64,000 nt of DNA, taken from contig WOGZ01000004.1 of the NCBI GenBank assembly GCA_009733775.1, positions 287,341 to 351,340 on the forward strand. The letters are read 5' to 3'. The notes below the pieces were generated by a model. It saw only the letters and a list, made by a program, of their open reading frames with translations, was not told where the DNA came from and searched no databases. Position numbers and translations under genes: made by a program. Positions 39,700 through 51,208 of the stretch are shown one piece after another. This DNA is from Alectoria sarmentosa (Eukaryota; Ascomycota; Lecanoromycetes; Lecanorales; Parmeliaceae). Each line of letters opens with the position of its first letter. The first letter of the stretch is position 1.

Positions 39700-42100
39700 A
39701 GAAATTTGATTAATTCGTTACAAATATCGATAAGAAATTTAATATGTTTATAATCGTATGCGTTGCGACGACGCGAAGCGAAAAGAAAAATGTGTTTAAT
39801 TTAAAAAAATTTAAAAAATTGTTGAAATATGAAAACGTTTTTTTTAAAGAAAAAATTGAAGTCTTATTTATGTTTAAATAAGAGAATTATATTATTGAAA
39901 TTGAAGATAATAAAAAGTCGTTATATAAGCTTTTATATAATTTATTTTAAACGAAATTATCGAAGTTATAACGATATTTGAAAAGTATTCTTTATAAAAA
40001 TTAAATTCGATATTCAATTTTTTTCATAAAAATGTCGATTTTGTTCATATTTAAAAAAAACGATGAATTGTGTTTATGTGTAAATTATAAAAAACTAAAC
40101 GCGGTGATTGTCAAAAATCGACATTCGTTATTCTTAATTATAAAAATGTTGAATCGCTTATACGACGTTAAAGTTTTTACGAAATTGAATTTAAAAAATA
40201 TTTATTATAAAATTCGAATCAAAAAAAATGATAAATGAAAGATTGCGTTTCGAATTCGTTATAATCATTTCGAATATTTAATTATGCTCTTTAAATTAAT
40301 TAATATTTCGATTACATTTTAAATATACATTAATAAAACTCTTATCGACTTAATAAATGTTATTTATATAATATATTTAAATGATATTTTGATTTACAAC
40401 GTCGATGCGTCGAAATATTAACGATACGTTAAATAAATGCTTAAACGATTGCGTTAATTTTAATTATATATTAATTTAAAAAAGTGTTAATTTTATATTA
40501 AATAAATTGAATTTTTAAAATTTATTATATTCATTAAAAGCGTTATAATAAATCAAAAATAAATAATAATTATTAAAAATTAATTTAAGTCAAAAAGTTA
40601 TCGAGAAATACAAGTTTTTTTAAACTTTATAAACTTTTATTGATGATTTATTTATAATTATTTCATTATAATTGCGTTATTAATCGATTTATTAAAAAAT
40701 AATAAAAATAATAAAAAGTTTGAATTTTTTATATAATTCGAAGACGTTAAAAAAACGTTTTTATAATTAAAACGCATTTTTTCAAAAACGTCATTTTTGC
40801 GTTATTATAATTCGAAAACGAAATTACGTATAAAAATTAATGTTTTTAATTTCGATTTTAAAGTTGTGTTTATTTAATAAAATAAATATAAATATTAACG
40901 TCTTATTGTTTTTTGATCTCGAAAAATGATTTTTATTAAATAAAATTATAAGATTTATAATTAAAAATTGCTCGTTATTATAATGATAATAAAATAATAA
41001 CGATATTATTTAAAAAAACAATATTTATTATATCGAAATGTGAATCAATCATAATAATTTTAGAAAATTTTTTAAATAAAAAAAATTTAATCTCAAACAG
41101 ACTCGATGAGTCTTAAAGTTAATTATTTACGATTTTGAGATTTTTCATTAAATTGAAAAATTGAATTTTATTAATGCGTTATCACGACGTTCTGATTACG
41201 AAAAAACATCGTTATTAAATATTAAATTATTATCGATATTTCAAAACAAGCTTACGCTTTAAATTAATGAAAAATTATTATAAAAAAACAAAAAAATAAT
41301 CGCTACAATAACGTTTACATTTTAAATTATAAATGTTTAAATAATTATTTCAAAAAGAAAGATTAAAGTCGCATTTAAAATTATGTATAAAAAATTACAT
41401 TAATTAATAAAGAAGTTAATTCGAAAATTGTAATTTTATAATAATTAAATGCGCTTATTTCGTATTAATTTCGATGCGTTATTAAAACGATATCAAAAAT
41501 ATAATAAAAAATAAATTTTTGATTTTAAAGAATTGCTATGATATAATAATCGTTTTTACATTTTTAAAAATAATGTTATTAAAAAAGAATTCATTAATCG
41601 TTATTATAATAATTCGTTATTTAAACATTTTAACGTTATAAAAACGCATAAATTTCTTATTCGAAAATATTATTAAAACGAATTTTTAAAAAAGATCACA
41701 GAGTATATAAAAATTTATAACATATATTAACGAACGAAATCGTCGCGACATCGATCATATGATGAATTTAATTCGTTTTTCGTTATCATAAAATCATAAA
41801 GAAAACTTTTTATAAACTTCGTTATGAATTTATTATTAAATAAGTTTAAAAACGTTATATATAACGTCATTTTAATAATAATGAATCGATTTATAAAAAT
41901 AATTAAATATTTATTTACGAAAATCACGATCGATGTTATTACGTTAACGAAAATGTTTTATAATAAAATAATATATCGTTATAACATATTAAACGATATT
42001 ATTAATAATCGAGACTTTATATTTATCAATAACTTTTAATTAATCATTTATTTTTATTTTAAAATTAAGCGACGTTTAAATATCGTTTTTCATTCACAAA
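39700..42100 (+). pseudogene. Pol relic of element E: RT, RNase H, integrase core
   Basis: At 40032-40238 the frame reads LCLCVNYKKLNAVIVKNRHS, then MLNRLYDVKVFTKLNLKN and YYKIRIK, a clear Ty3/gypsy RT block. It continues to RIRYNHFEYLIM and to the catalytic box YLNDILIY at about 40375-40398, with D to N. RNase H is visible around 40730-41000. The integrase core at 41824-42039 keeps YNVILIIMNRFIKI..YLFT and TLTKMFYNKIIYRYNI.NDII.NRDFIF, matching the D...YG.P..I.SDRG-F region. The reading continues through KRRLNIVFHSQI until the TRIM insertion at 42105. Confidence 0.85.
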
Positions 42101-42105
42101 TCAAT

Positions 42106-42256
42106 TGTTAAGAAATAAGATCTAAATTATATATTCATAGTGTGTGTGTAAGATGTATTAAGAATCTATGTGTTTACTTCGCAGATATGTGCGGTGTCAA
42201 GTTGGCTAACGGCGGCTAAGGTCGGCTAATGGTGAAAGCCTTGGCGTATCGTGACA
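42106..42256 (+). repeat. Left LTR of the TRIM
   Basis: This 151-bp repeat includes three GGCTAA decamers in a row near 42200-42232. By eye it differs from the right copy at about 19 positions, all transitions. Confidence 0.88.
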
Positions 42257-42553
42257 ACATGCTCACAAAAAACGAAAAAATGCCATGTCCTCATGGCTGA
42301 TTCCCTGAACAGTGACATTATCGCATGCACCGTTCATATGTATATACATTTATTCTTGACCTATAGTCTTCATATCCTCCGCGATGCGAATGTATTCGGG
42401 CGGAGAGGCGAAAGTGAGAAAAAAGGCGAGCAAGGAGGCGAGATGTAGAGCGCTATTTAAGTAAGAGGGAGATTCTCTGCAAATTTATATGACGGTCTGA
42501 TGTGAAATCGTAGAGAGCAGACTTGTCTTGATAGAGTCATTGATGTTAACAAT

Positions 42554-42649
42554 AACGTTCTCCGTAACGTTTTTCGTGACGTTTTTCGTGACGTTCTTTG
42601 TGAAATCCTTCATGATGTTCTTCGCAGAATTCTCCGCAATGATTTGTTG
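42554..42649 (+). repeat. 12-bp tandem repeat array inside the TRIM (8 units)
   Basis: Consecutive 12-mers follow the pattern (A/G)ACGTT(C/T)T(C/T)CGT, for example AACGTTCTCCGT, AACGTTTTTCGT and GACGTTCTTTGT, and decay toward the right. Most differences are transitions. Confidence 0.8.
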
Positions 42650-43013
42650 TAATGGTTGATACGTTTGTTTTTGCTTTGACGACTGTGCGGATTTTGACGT
42701 TATTGATTTCTTTTGTTGTTGTGGTAGTGAGTTAAAGCGTTATTCGAATGTCTCATCAAGCACGTGTTGAATGAGCTTTTCAATAAAATTGACTTGCTCT
42801 ATTGAGAAGTCGAGGAATGAAATTTGATTGAAAGTTATGATATGAGTGTCAAATGGCTTATTGAAAGGATTGACGATGATGTATGATGCGTAAGCTGTAA
42901 CCTAGCTGCGTAGCGAAAGCGTCGGAAGGCTGACTGTTAGTATATAATAGTCACGAGTTAAACGACGACATAAATGACTCGAAAGAGGACCTGAATTAAA
43001 TGTTGTTATTAAT

Positions 43014-43164
43014 TGTCAAGGAATAAGATCTGAATTATATATTCATAGTGTGTGTGTAAAATGTATTAAGAATTTATGTGTTTATTTCGTAGATATATGC
43101 GATGTCAAGCCGGCTAGCGGCGGCTAAAATCGGTTAATAATGAAAGTCTTGACGTATCGTGACA
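43014..43164 (+). repeat. Right LTR of the TRIM
   Basis: It is the 151-bp partner of 42106-42256, ending GTATCGTGACA before the TCAAT duplication. Confidence 0.88.
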
Positions 43165-43169
43165 TCAAT

Positions 43170-44030
43170 AAATAAATTAAAAGATAAAATTAAATGTTAA
43201 AACATTTTTTACGTATGTTTATTAATGATAAATAAACGAATTGAGTTAAATTATTATTTATGACAGAATTTGCATATATAAACAATTAATATTCTTTTAT
43301 TAAAACGATATCGTTTTTCTTAATGTATAATTATCATTTTGAAATTTAATAAAAAATCGAAAACGATTTCGTTAAAAAGAAGATACCCGCTGCAAATGAT
43401 AAAATAAAAAAATTATAAACATTATGAAATGAAATTACGGATCGTTTTCGAAGCGTTATCGTAATTTAAATTAAACAATATAACAAATCGTATCAATTTT
43501 AAAGTTATAAAATAAACGATTTAATAATGTTAACGATCAAAAACCTTAAATAAAAATGTTTAAATAAGAAATTATTTCATAAATTCGTGAGATTTTTTCG
43601 AATCACGGATAAAATAAACGCGTAAACGTATCGATTATTATTGTTTTCTTTTTATAAGATTTATAATATCTTTCATATATTATTATTTAAGTTTTATCAT
43701 TATCGCGAATGCGCGAATAAAACGAATGTTTCATTTATATAAATTTTTAATTTTATTAATAATGATGAGATGTGAGAAATTGAAGAAATAATTAATAAAA
43801 TTAACAACAAAAAAGGCGTTTAATATAAAATCAAATAAATTGATTAAAATAATAAATATAATTAATGAATATCAAACGAGAATATTTTAAATGTTAACGA
43901 TTTAATTAATATTTTTAATAAATAATCGAATAATAAGCGAAAACAATAAAATAAAAAGCTCGATTTTGAAAAGCTTAATTAATTACATAAAACATTATCG
44001 CGCAATAAACGAAAACGACGTAATAAAACG
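43170..44030 (+). pseudogene. Integrase C-terminus and chromodomain relic of element E
   Basis: After the TRIM the plus strand continues with LLFMTEFAYINN..SFIKT (family: L-A-E-F-A-Y-N-N-S.H-S-S-T) near 43245-43310. It has a KFVRFFRITDKIN..TYRLLL block near 43575-43640. A chromodomain-like part follows: DEM-stop-EIEEIINKINNKKGV-stop-YKIK-stop at about 43762-43835. Colinearity across 42105/43165 shows the TRIM is an insertion into this gene. Confidence 0.75.
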
Positions 44031-45540
44031 TAAATGCTTATTAAAGATTATAATGTTTAAAAACGATATTTTTATTATAAGCGCGTTTTTAGATTTTTAT
44101 TACGATGAACATATATATTGAAAAATGATATTATTATTATTATTTAAATTATGAAATGTTATAATAAAAATGTATTATATTAAAATATATATTGTTATTA
44201 TAAATATGATTTTTAAAAAGAATATTTAAAGGTGTTATTGAAAAGGTTATTTTAAACTTTTTATATTAACGTTATTATAAAAATAAATCGTTATTTAATT
44301 TTATTACACTTTTTTAATATTGTAAATCTTTTAATTAAATATTAAATCGAAAGCGAATTTCTTAAAAAAAATTAATGATTTAACGTTATCGTCGTTTATG
44401 AAATTATTTATTAAAATAACATTCGACTTTAAATTCTTCGAAAAAGATTTATCGTTTTTCATTAATTTTTTTTCGAATTTATGTAAATTATTGAGCTTTT
44501 GATTTAAAAGCATATTTATATTTTTTAATTCGTTAATACGTTCATTTGTCGCGTCGAATTTACATTATAAATTAATAATAATAATGAAAATAATCGAAGT
44601 TATCATTATTATGCGCTCTTATTATTTACGTTATTAAATAATCTTTTTATCGATATACGCTTGTGCGCGAATAAAATCAAATATTAAATTATAACATTAT
44701 ACACGTCGCAAATTCTTTCGCATTTTATTTTAATAAATAAACGAAATCTCAACGCAACGATCGATGTCACATTTATTTATTTTATATTTAATATAAAAAA
44801 GAGACTTATCGCGAATATAAAAGTCGTCTTTTTTATAAAAATAAGTTTTATATAATAAATCGATTATTATAAATGATTAACGATATCGATTATTAAACGA
44901 TAATAAAACAAAATAATCGATAATTAACAATTACGATTATTGAGCGATAATGAACTTATTATTAATGATATTATTAATAATAATAATATTATTATTATTA
45001 ATATTAATATTATTATTTTATTATATAAAATATTTACAAAATGTGTTAATAAAATCATTAAACGCAAACGACGAAATTATGAATATTTATAATAATCTTG
45101 AATTTATATTATAATAAAAAGATTATATACGAAATTAATTATAATATTATCGTTATCGCACAATTAAACTAAACATTTATGAATAAAATAAAAGAAATTA
45201 TAAAGAAAAAAAAATAAAAGAAAAAAATTAAGTTTTTGTGTATAACTTAACGTCGCGATGCGATAACGAGCGAATATTAAATAATAACGCGCGCTTCAAT
45301 AACGTTAACGAGTATATATTATTATTATAATGTTTATAAAACACGTCGTCTCTTAACTTTATTATTGTTTTTTAATATAAAAAAAACGAAATCGTTATAA
45401 TTAAAACATCGTTATTAAAAGTTAAATAAATAAATGCACATAATAAAAAGGGGTTTTTATCGATTACGTCACTTCATTACAATAAAGTTTTTATCTAATT
45501 TATTCGCACCTAACTCCGACGCGTAAAACGCGTTTCCTCA
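44031..45540. other. AT-rich stretch with no recognisable gene
   Basis: Only low-complexity TTA/ATT runs (near 44945-45025) and short frames are seen. It probably belongs to the 3' part of element E and the left flank of the Tc1/mariner relic. Confidence 0.5.
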
Positions 45541-45568
45541 TTAAAATAATTCAAATATTTATATTATT

Positions 45569-46840
45569 ATGAAACGTAACAAGAACGACAGCGATTTTAT
45601 AAATCTAAAAAAAAACGATGTGTTAGCTCTTAAAAAACACATTAATCTCTTTAATCGACAAGTCGCAAAGCGTCAAAAATGTGATGAGAAATTAATACGA
45701 AATGTGCGTTATACGGCTTTCCAAGCGGAGAAAGAAAATCGAAACCTCATAAATTCAAAGGTTCACAAATCACATTCACGCATCGAATAATTTCATATAT
45801 TTAATAAACGAGATGCACGACGTATAACAAAATATGCCATCAAAAATAAAGTCAATCGTCATAAATCGTGGTTGAAAATTGCGCGTGAATGTGAATACAT
45901 TAATAATGCCTTCACAATTAACAATTATTTCAAAATACTCGATTATAAACGATATTCTCCTCGATATAAACCTTTATTATCTTCGAAATAAATAATTAAA
46001 AAATATAAATTTTGTGAAAAATAACTGAAGAAGCTTCGGGGAAAAAAGCATATGATCGTATATATAAATGAGATAAGTGTTCGAATAAAAGAGACTCGAG
46101 GTCAACAATGAGTGATTAAACGTTCGAACGAAGTTTGATATAGAAATTGCATTGATATACGATATCGTGAATACACGAAAATGATGTTTTAAAGCTGTTA
46201 TACATTAAAAATGCGTGATCTCAACTTTATGTTCAGCAAAGAAATCGCTTTAGAAAAGCATCAGATTTAAAAGGATCTGAACAATCGAAATTCGAATTAT
46301 ATGATTCAACAATAAATCATATAAGAGCATTTCCTAACGAAACAAATCAAGAAACCCAAAAGTCGACGTTTTAAACGAATTTCAAAGCCTGATAATGTAT
46401 TGTATAAGAGGAATAAGAATATCAAAGGAGGGATCGATTGATATCGATATCAAATATACGTCCTTTTGCCTCGATTGATCCCATTCATTCATGAAATCAT
46501 TAACAAATACGGCGAATGTTTTCTAATATAAGATGGGGCCCCTGCTCATAATGCATGGCAACAAAATGAGATTCTTAATATTTCAGGCCTGACAGTTCTT
46601 CTTTGACCTGACAACTTTTCCGATTTGAATCAGATTGAGCTTTGTTGATACCATCTTAAACGAGAGATATCAAAGCTTTCGTATCGTTCAAAGATCAAGC
46701 AACCCACAATTGAAGCATATGATCAATGTTGGACGGAATTGAATCAGGGGAAGATAACAGGTTGATGTGATAAAATGTGCGTGTATATGAAACGTGTAAT
46801 AGTCAATAAAGAAGGAAATAAATTCCACGGCTAATAAAAT
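45569..46840 (+). pseudogene. Tc1/mariner transposase relic (element G)
   Basis: An open N-terminal piece (45569-45790, Lys/Arg-rich, starts with ATG) is followed in other frames by recognisable DDE blocks: near 46090 STMSDWTFER-like, near 46510-46545 CFLIQDGAPAHNAWQQNE (46530 holds the QDGAPAH motif), near 46590-46660 LTVLL-stop-PDNFPDLNQIELC-stop-YHLKREI, and near 46720 AYDQCWTELNQGK. These are the second Asp and final Glu regions of Tc1/mariner DDE transposases. TGG-to-TGA changes give the stops. GC content is higher than in the host element, so the copy is younger or less RIPed. Confidence 0.85.
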
Positions 46841-47224
46841 GATCGCGCATATGTATATTCTCAGATTATCAAGTTTCAAGTCATTTAAATGTGTAGTTGT
46901 CGAATAATAGTGATTTGAATAAGGGAAGGTAGATTTTGATTTTCGGATGCGGATAAACTAAAAAAAAACTCTGTTGTAAAGATGTTTATAATTTAACATT
47001 TTAAAAAAATGTTATAAAGTTAATAATATAATATAATTATTGTTATTACTCAACGTTAAAAAATTGTTTTATTATAAATTATAATGTTACGTCGTAAAAA
47101 CGATAACGTTATAATAATTTTTTTTTTTTTTTTTTTTTATAAAATTTAAAGGTTTTTTAATAAACATTATATAAGATTCTTTTTTTAATATAAATATTTG
47201 AGAATTAAAATTTAAAGAAAAAGG

Positions 47225-47527
47225 TAATTGTTAAATTGAATAATCGTATACGTTTTATATAAAATATGCGTTATCGTGACGTTATTTTTTATAAGTTTTC
47301 ATAAAAATTATAAAGTTTAAATTCAATTAAATTAATCTCGCAATTATTTCGCTAATGAAAATGTTTAATAAATATATATTTATTTAATATATCTCGAAGT
47401 TTTCTTTTAATCTTTAAAGATTAATTTTATTATATAATTCAGTTATTGAATTCAATAATAACATTACGTTTTTTATATATATTTATTTATCTGCGTTTGC
47501 TTAACGACATAGATAATACGTTTTATA
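47225..47527 (+). repeat. 3' LTR of element E
   Basis: It is the partner of 33308-33609, directly preceded by the purine tract at 47212-47224. It begins TAATTGTTAAATTG and ends CGTTTTATA. Confidence 0.78.
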
Positions 47528-48960
47528 AATATACACGTTAAAAATTTCTCGCAAAAGTTCACAAATACGAAATAAATCATTAACAAAATATAAAACATTA
47601 AAAAAAACATTATTCAAAATAAAAAGAGTTTTTACGATATTTAAAACGAATAAAAAACGATTAAATTAATCATTTTATAAACAATCACATTTTCAATATT
47701 AAAAATCAAAAAACGTAGAAAATAAAAAGCGCTTAATCTCATATACGCTCTTTTTGATATTCAATTACAATGAAAATATAACTCAAAAAAGAGTGAAATC
47801 GAAAAACTTTAAAAAATTCGATTATTTGCGATTTTGAAATTTTATAATATTATATTAAAATATTAATATATTATAAAAAATCGTATATCGAATCGAGTTG
47901 CGTTTTCGTTATCTCGAAAATAAATATAGTAATTTATTAATAATATAATTGCTCGATGAAGATCTTTTATAAATTAAAAACTTATCTTTAATTATTGTTT
48001 TAAGACGTTCGAAATTTAAAGATTTTAAGTTCGTTTAAAGTCGTGTTTCATTATAATCTTAACACTCGACATTTTTTTATTAAATTATAAATCTCGTTCA
48101 AAAACGTAGCTTATATAAAAGAACATAATATAACGTTAATGAATATAAGTTTTATTCTCAAAGAAATAATATCGTTTAAACTTTCTTTTAAAAATACGAT
48201 CGAATCTTTTAACAATATCGAATTTTTTAAACATTTTAACGTTTACTATAATTTCTTTATATAAATTAAAATTAACGCTAATTATATCATTTAAATAAAT
48301 AATTATTATTTAAAATATGTTATAAGATTTTTTATATATTAAATATCAAACTTCTTACTTCTTTTTTAATCGTGCAATTCTTCGAAAAATTTTATCAAAA
48401 AAAACTTAAACGATATTTCGATTTTTATAATTATTAAATTATTTAATAATATGTGCGTATATTCGAATTCGATTATAAATAAGCGTTAAATGTTAAAATA
48501 ATATAAATTTATAACGTCTCGTCAAATGCTTAAGCACATTATTTAACACAATAAATAAATATAACTCTGATCGTTTAAAAAATTTCGTAAATTCGAATAA
48601 TAATCGTGATTATGATAATTTGATCAACAGTAGACATAACGTAAATTTTGAATTAAATCGTATACGTTCTCGATATTCTATACTTTTAAGATCAAAATAA
48701 TTAATTAAAAAACGTATTTTTTTTCTTCGTAAAACGCATAATTTTTCGCAATCGTTTCGATAATTATATATCGATATCAAATTCGATTTGATTATACTTT
48801 ATCGAGTGAACAGATTTATAACGCGAAGCGGTAGCGATTTTGGCTTAAAAACTTAATAACATTATTATAAAGATCAGAATAATGATATTTCTCTCATTTA
48901 TAAAGTTTATAATGTATAAATGTGATGAAATAAGTAAAAAAAATGAAATAAGAATGCGAT
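47528..48960. other. AT-rich segment without assignable feature
   Basis: Composition and transition-type decay are as in the TE block, but no domain or LTR is identifiable. The motif TTTTTGATATTCAATTACAATG at about 47752 recurs in variant form at about 19406 inside element B, hinting at a shared unknown repeat. Confidence 0.45.
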
Positions 48961-49020
48961 TATGAGGTTTTCGATTAGCTTCGTTACGTTCGATATATTG
49001 CCGAATTGGGTTAACGGCCG
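48960..49020. other. Left AT-isochore / gene-island boundary
   Basis: Base composition changes from nearly all A/T to about balanced within some 60 bp. The junction sequence has an imperfect palindrome (GCCGAATTGGGTTAACGGCC). Confidence 0.8.
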
Positions 49021-50126
49021 AAATATAAGACTCTTAGTCTTGTGTAAAAATCTTTGTGAGAAAGTTGCTAAACCTCCCTATTGACGAGTTGGCATTATTT
49101 CAGAAAAAGAACCCCGCCACATTTGACGATACGTTGATCGCTTTGTGAGGAATCACTCAAGAGTACCGCGCCCGATGTGCTATCGCCGCTTGAGCATAGG
49201 TAGCCTAGAGGGATTTTAGTACATCATAGAGTGACCATTCAAATACTCGCGTTTCCACTACGATTTTGCATCGAGGAGAAGCCGCTTGCGACAACCTCGC
49301 GTGGTTGTCTGCATCACTGTAACTTGTTATTCTACTCTTTGATTCGGCCCGGAATCCCTGTCCGTATCCTGATGAGGGAGAGCGACGGTGGGACAGTGCT
49401 GAGGCGAGGACTTGGAGGTACAGATAGGTTGAAGAAAGAGCTGCATAAATGACTTTCTGAGGGAGTGTTTCTTTGTAGATATTGGTATGTTGGGGATGTA
49501 TATTGGTGAGAAAGCGAAATACGTGCCTTGTCATCCGTCGGTCAAACATGCATAATTGACAATGCGCACGTTCCGAAGTAGAGCCTGGCCGCCGTTTCGA
49601 GTACACTTCATGCGACGGACGATAATGCTTTTAGTGTCTGTGAGAAAGCTTTCGTGCACTTCAGGAGGTTGGAAAAGCAAAAAAGGAAGGATGGTTGAAT
49701 GGGTTGTTGATTGATTATTGTACCTGGTTATGGAATTTCATCTCGAGCTCAAGGAGAGGGTGTGAGAAGGGTCATGGGTTGGAAAGGAGTGGTTCAAAGG
49801 TACTTTCAATGCTCTTCTGGATACAGGAGGCGAGAGAGGAGATTCGTGAGGTGTTTAGGCGAAAGTGAGACGTCAACTTGAAAGGCCTAGAGGCGGTTTT
49901 GCATTTTCGCCTTCCTTTACCTCCTTCCTCTTGTCAGCAAGGCCCTCGACATTTAGTCATTGCGGCGGGGGACCTTCAGCCTCTCTAGCTGAAAGGGTTG
50001 GGACATGATACCATCTCAATCTATGGTTGCTATCTCCTCTTGAATACATACATACGGATTGAAAGAGTGACAGACCCAGTGGCAACCAGCATGGCAGCAT
50101 TATCTGCACTTTTCTCATCCTCACTC
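49021..50126. other. Intergenic sequence with a degenerate direct repeat
   Basis: No gene is supported. A 133-codon minus frame (49205-49606) has no known domain and no promoter or intron context. Positions 49665-49772 resemble 52557-52656 (shared GAGGTTGGAAAAGCAAA and CTCAAG..GAG..TGTGAGAAGGG blocks), an old dispersed duplication. Confidence 0.5.
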
Positions 50127-51208
50127 TCATGTATGCATCGTCAAAGTCGCTCCAGCGTCAACAATCAGCCCCGTTCCATTGATGTAAGTGCCACCCGGAC
50201 CACACAAGAAGATGATGTAGTCCACCACCTCCTCAGGCGCTGCTGCCCTCTTCAATGGACTGACTGCCTTGATCACTGCGTCCAGCTGCGGCACGCGCTG
50301 AAGGCTTGCCTGCATCATTGGCGTATCGACCCAGGAAGGACAGACACAGTTGACACGGATGTTTGAGGGCAACAAATCGAGAGCTGACATAGCATGACCA
50401 ATTAGCTAGATAGTTCTCAAAGGCTTGTTGGGGGAAGTGACAAGAGGCAGGTAAGTCAAGGGATGAGAGGAGTATCAAACAAAGACGAAATAGCCAAGAA
50501 GAGTAAGACATACCAGCAGTCTTCGTGATGCCAATGATAGCGTGCTTTGATGCCGTGTACGGCATCATGCCAGGCGCCGCAACATACGAGTTCACTGATC
50601 CCAGATTGACAATTGAGCCACGACCCAGACTTCTAGTCCCAGAACGACGGCTCTCGTAGCTTAATGGTTCCTGTGCGGCCATAGCCTTCGAAACAGCACG
50701 CACGCATAGCATAGTGCCGCGGACATTGGTGTCGAGGATACGAGAGAACATGTCTGCTTTGATGTTTGGTGTCATTGCGCCAGAGAGGTTGCCGATCTGG
50801 AAATACCCCAGTGTTAGTCATGCTGAGAGCGGGAAGCATAGGGAGGGGGATGATATACACCAGCACTGTTCACGCTGTAGTCGATTCTGCCAAATTCTTT
50901 AACAGCAGTCTGCACCATGTTGTCCACACTGGTTTCATCGGTGATGTCAACTTTCACCGCTATCGCCTTGAAAGAGGCGTGGTTGGCGAAATTCTTGCTC
51001 TCTTCGACAGCGGCCAGTGCGCCCTCTTCATTGATGTCTGCAAAGGCAACGCCTTTGGCTCCGGCTTCGGCAAAGGCAAGGGCTGTTTCTTTGCCAATGC
51101 CGCTGGCGGCCTAAAAGAGCCAGGTCAGCGAGGGCTCGTGATAGGAGGGATAAAGATGCTTGCCCCAGTAACGAGTGCAATGCCGCCTAACGAGAGCTTG
51201 CCCGCCAT
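50127..51208 (-). CDS. Short-chain dehydrogenase/reductase (classical SDR), 4 exons, GC-AG first intron
   Basis: It encodes a predicted 278-residue NAD(P)-dependent oxidoreductase; substrate unknown. Proposed exons on the minus strand are 51208-51164, 51110-50859, 50796-50514 and 50383-50127 (837 nt with the TGA). Motifs: cofactor loop TGAASGIG at residues 14-21, an Asp at 40 at the end of the second strand (suggests NAD(H)), NSAG at 96-99, Asn123, Ser166, Tyr179 and Lys183 in YTASK, and PSWVDTPM after the active site. Length is normal for the family. Intron 1 (51111-51163, 53 bp) starts GCAAGC: only this donor keeps the TG of the cofactor loop in frame. Introns 2 (62 bp) and 3 (130 bp) are GT-AG, and intron 2 has a TGACTAAC branch site. 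No stop or missing catalytic residue was seen, so it is probably functional. It lies about 1.1 kb from the AT block. Confidence 0.87.
51111..51163 (-). other. GC-AG intron in the SDR gene
   Basis: The donor is GG|GCAAGC, the acceptor TTTTAG|GCC, with a CGCTGACC branch-like site; length 53 bp. Using the nearby GT (in CTCGTTACTGG) as donor would delete Val-Thr-Gly of the Rossmann loop. GCAAG is the standard donor of rare GC-AG introns. Confidence 0.75.

Larger units (their letters stand above)
42106..43164 (+). mobile_element. TRIM-like miniature LTR element with 5-bp target duplication
   Basis: The element is 1,059 bp long with 151-bp direct repeats at both ends, TG...CA, flanked by a perfect TCAAT duplication (42101-42105 and 43165-43169). 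The interior of about 757 bp has no protein domain. Frame 42251-42448 is open but unlike anything I know. The interior is markedly less AT-rich than the host, so it arrived late or escaped RIP. It splits the integrase of E between the FHSQI and NK.IKR blocks (family: F-H-P-Q-T-D-G-Q-T-E-R). No convincing primer-binding site was seen after the 5' LTR. Its strand is set arbitrarily. Confidence 0.85.
33308..47527 (+). mobile_element. Composite Ty3/gypsy element E with several nested insertions
   Basis: Direct repeats of about 302 bp lie at 33308-33609 and 47225-47527 in the same orientation, and a purine run (AAAGAAAAAGG) sits immediately before the right copy, as expected for a 3' LTR of a plus-strand element. 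Between them the plus strand keeps gag with a zinc knuckle, RT, integrase and a chromodomain of one gypsy element. The interior is 13.6 kb because other elements sit in it: a Tc1/mariner relic, a pair of inverted modules, a TRIM and another Tc1/mariner relic. I could not see a matching target duplication (TTAAA left, AATAT right), so the outer boundaries are less certain than those of A2, B and C. Confidence 0.75.

Noticed and set aside
1..49000. Mitochondrial or organellar origin because of very high AT content
   Set aside because: The sequence is made of LTR retrotransposons with exact target duplications and transition-type damage, and it joins directly to nuclear genes with spliceosomal introns.
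49205..49606. 133-codon minus frame at the island edge
   Set aside because: No domain, no start context, overlapping plus frame of similar quality; listed only as intergenic.
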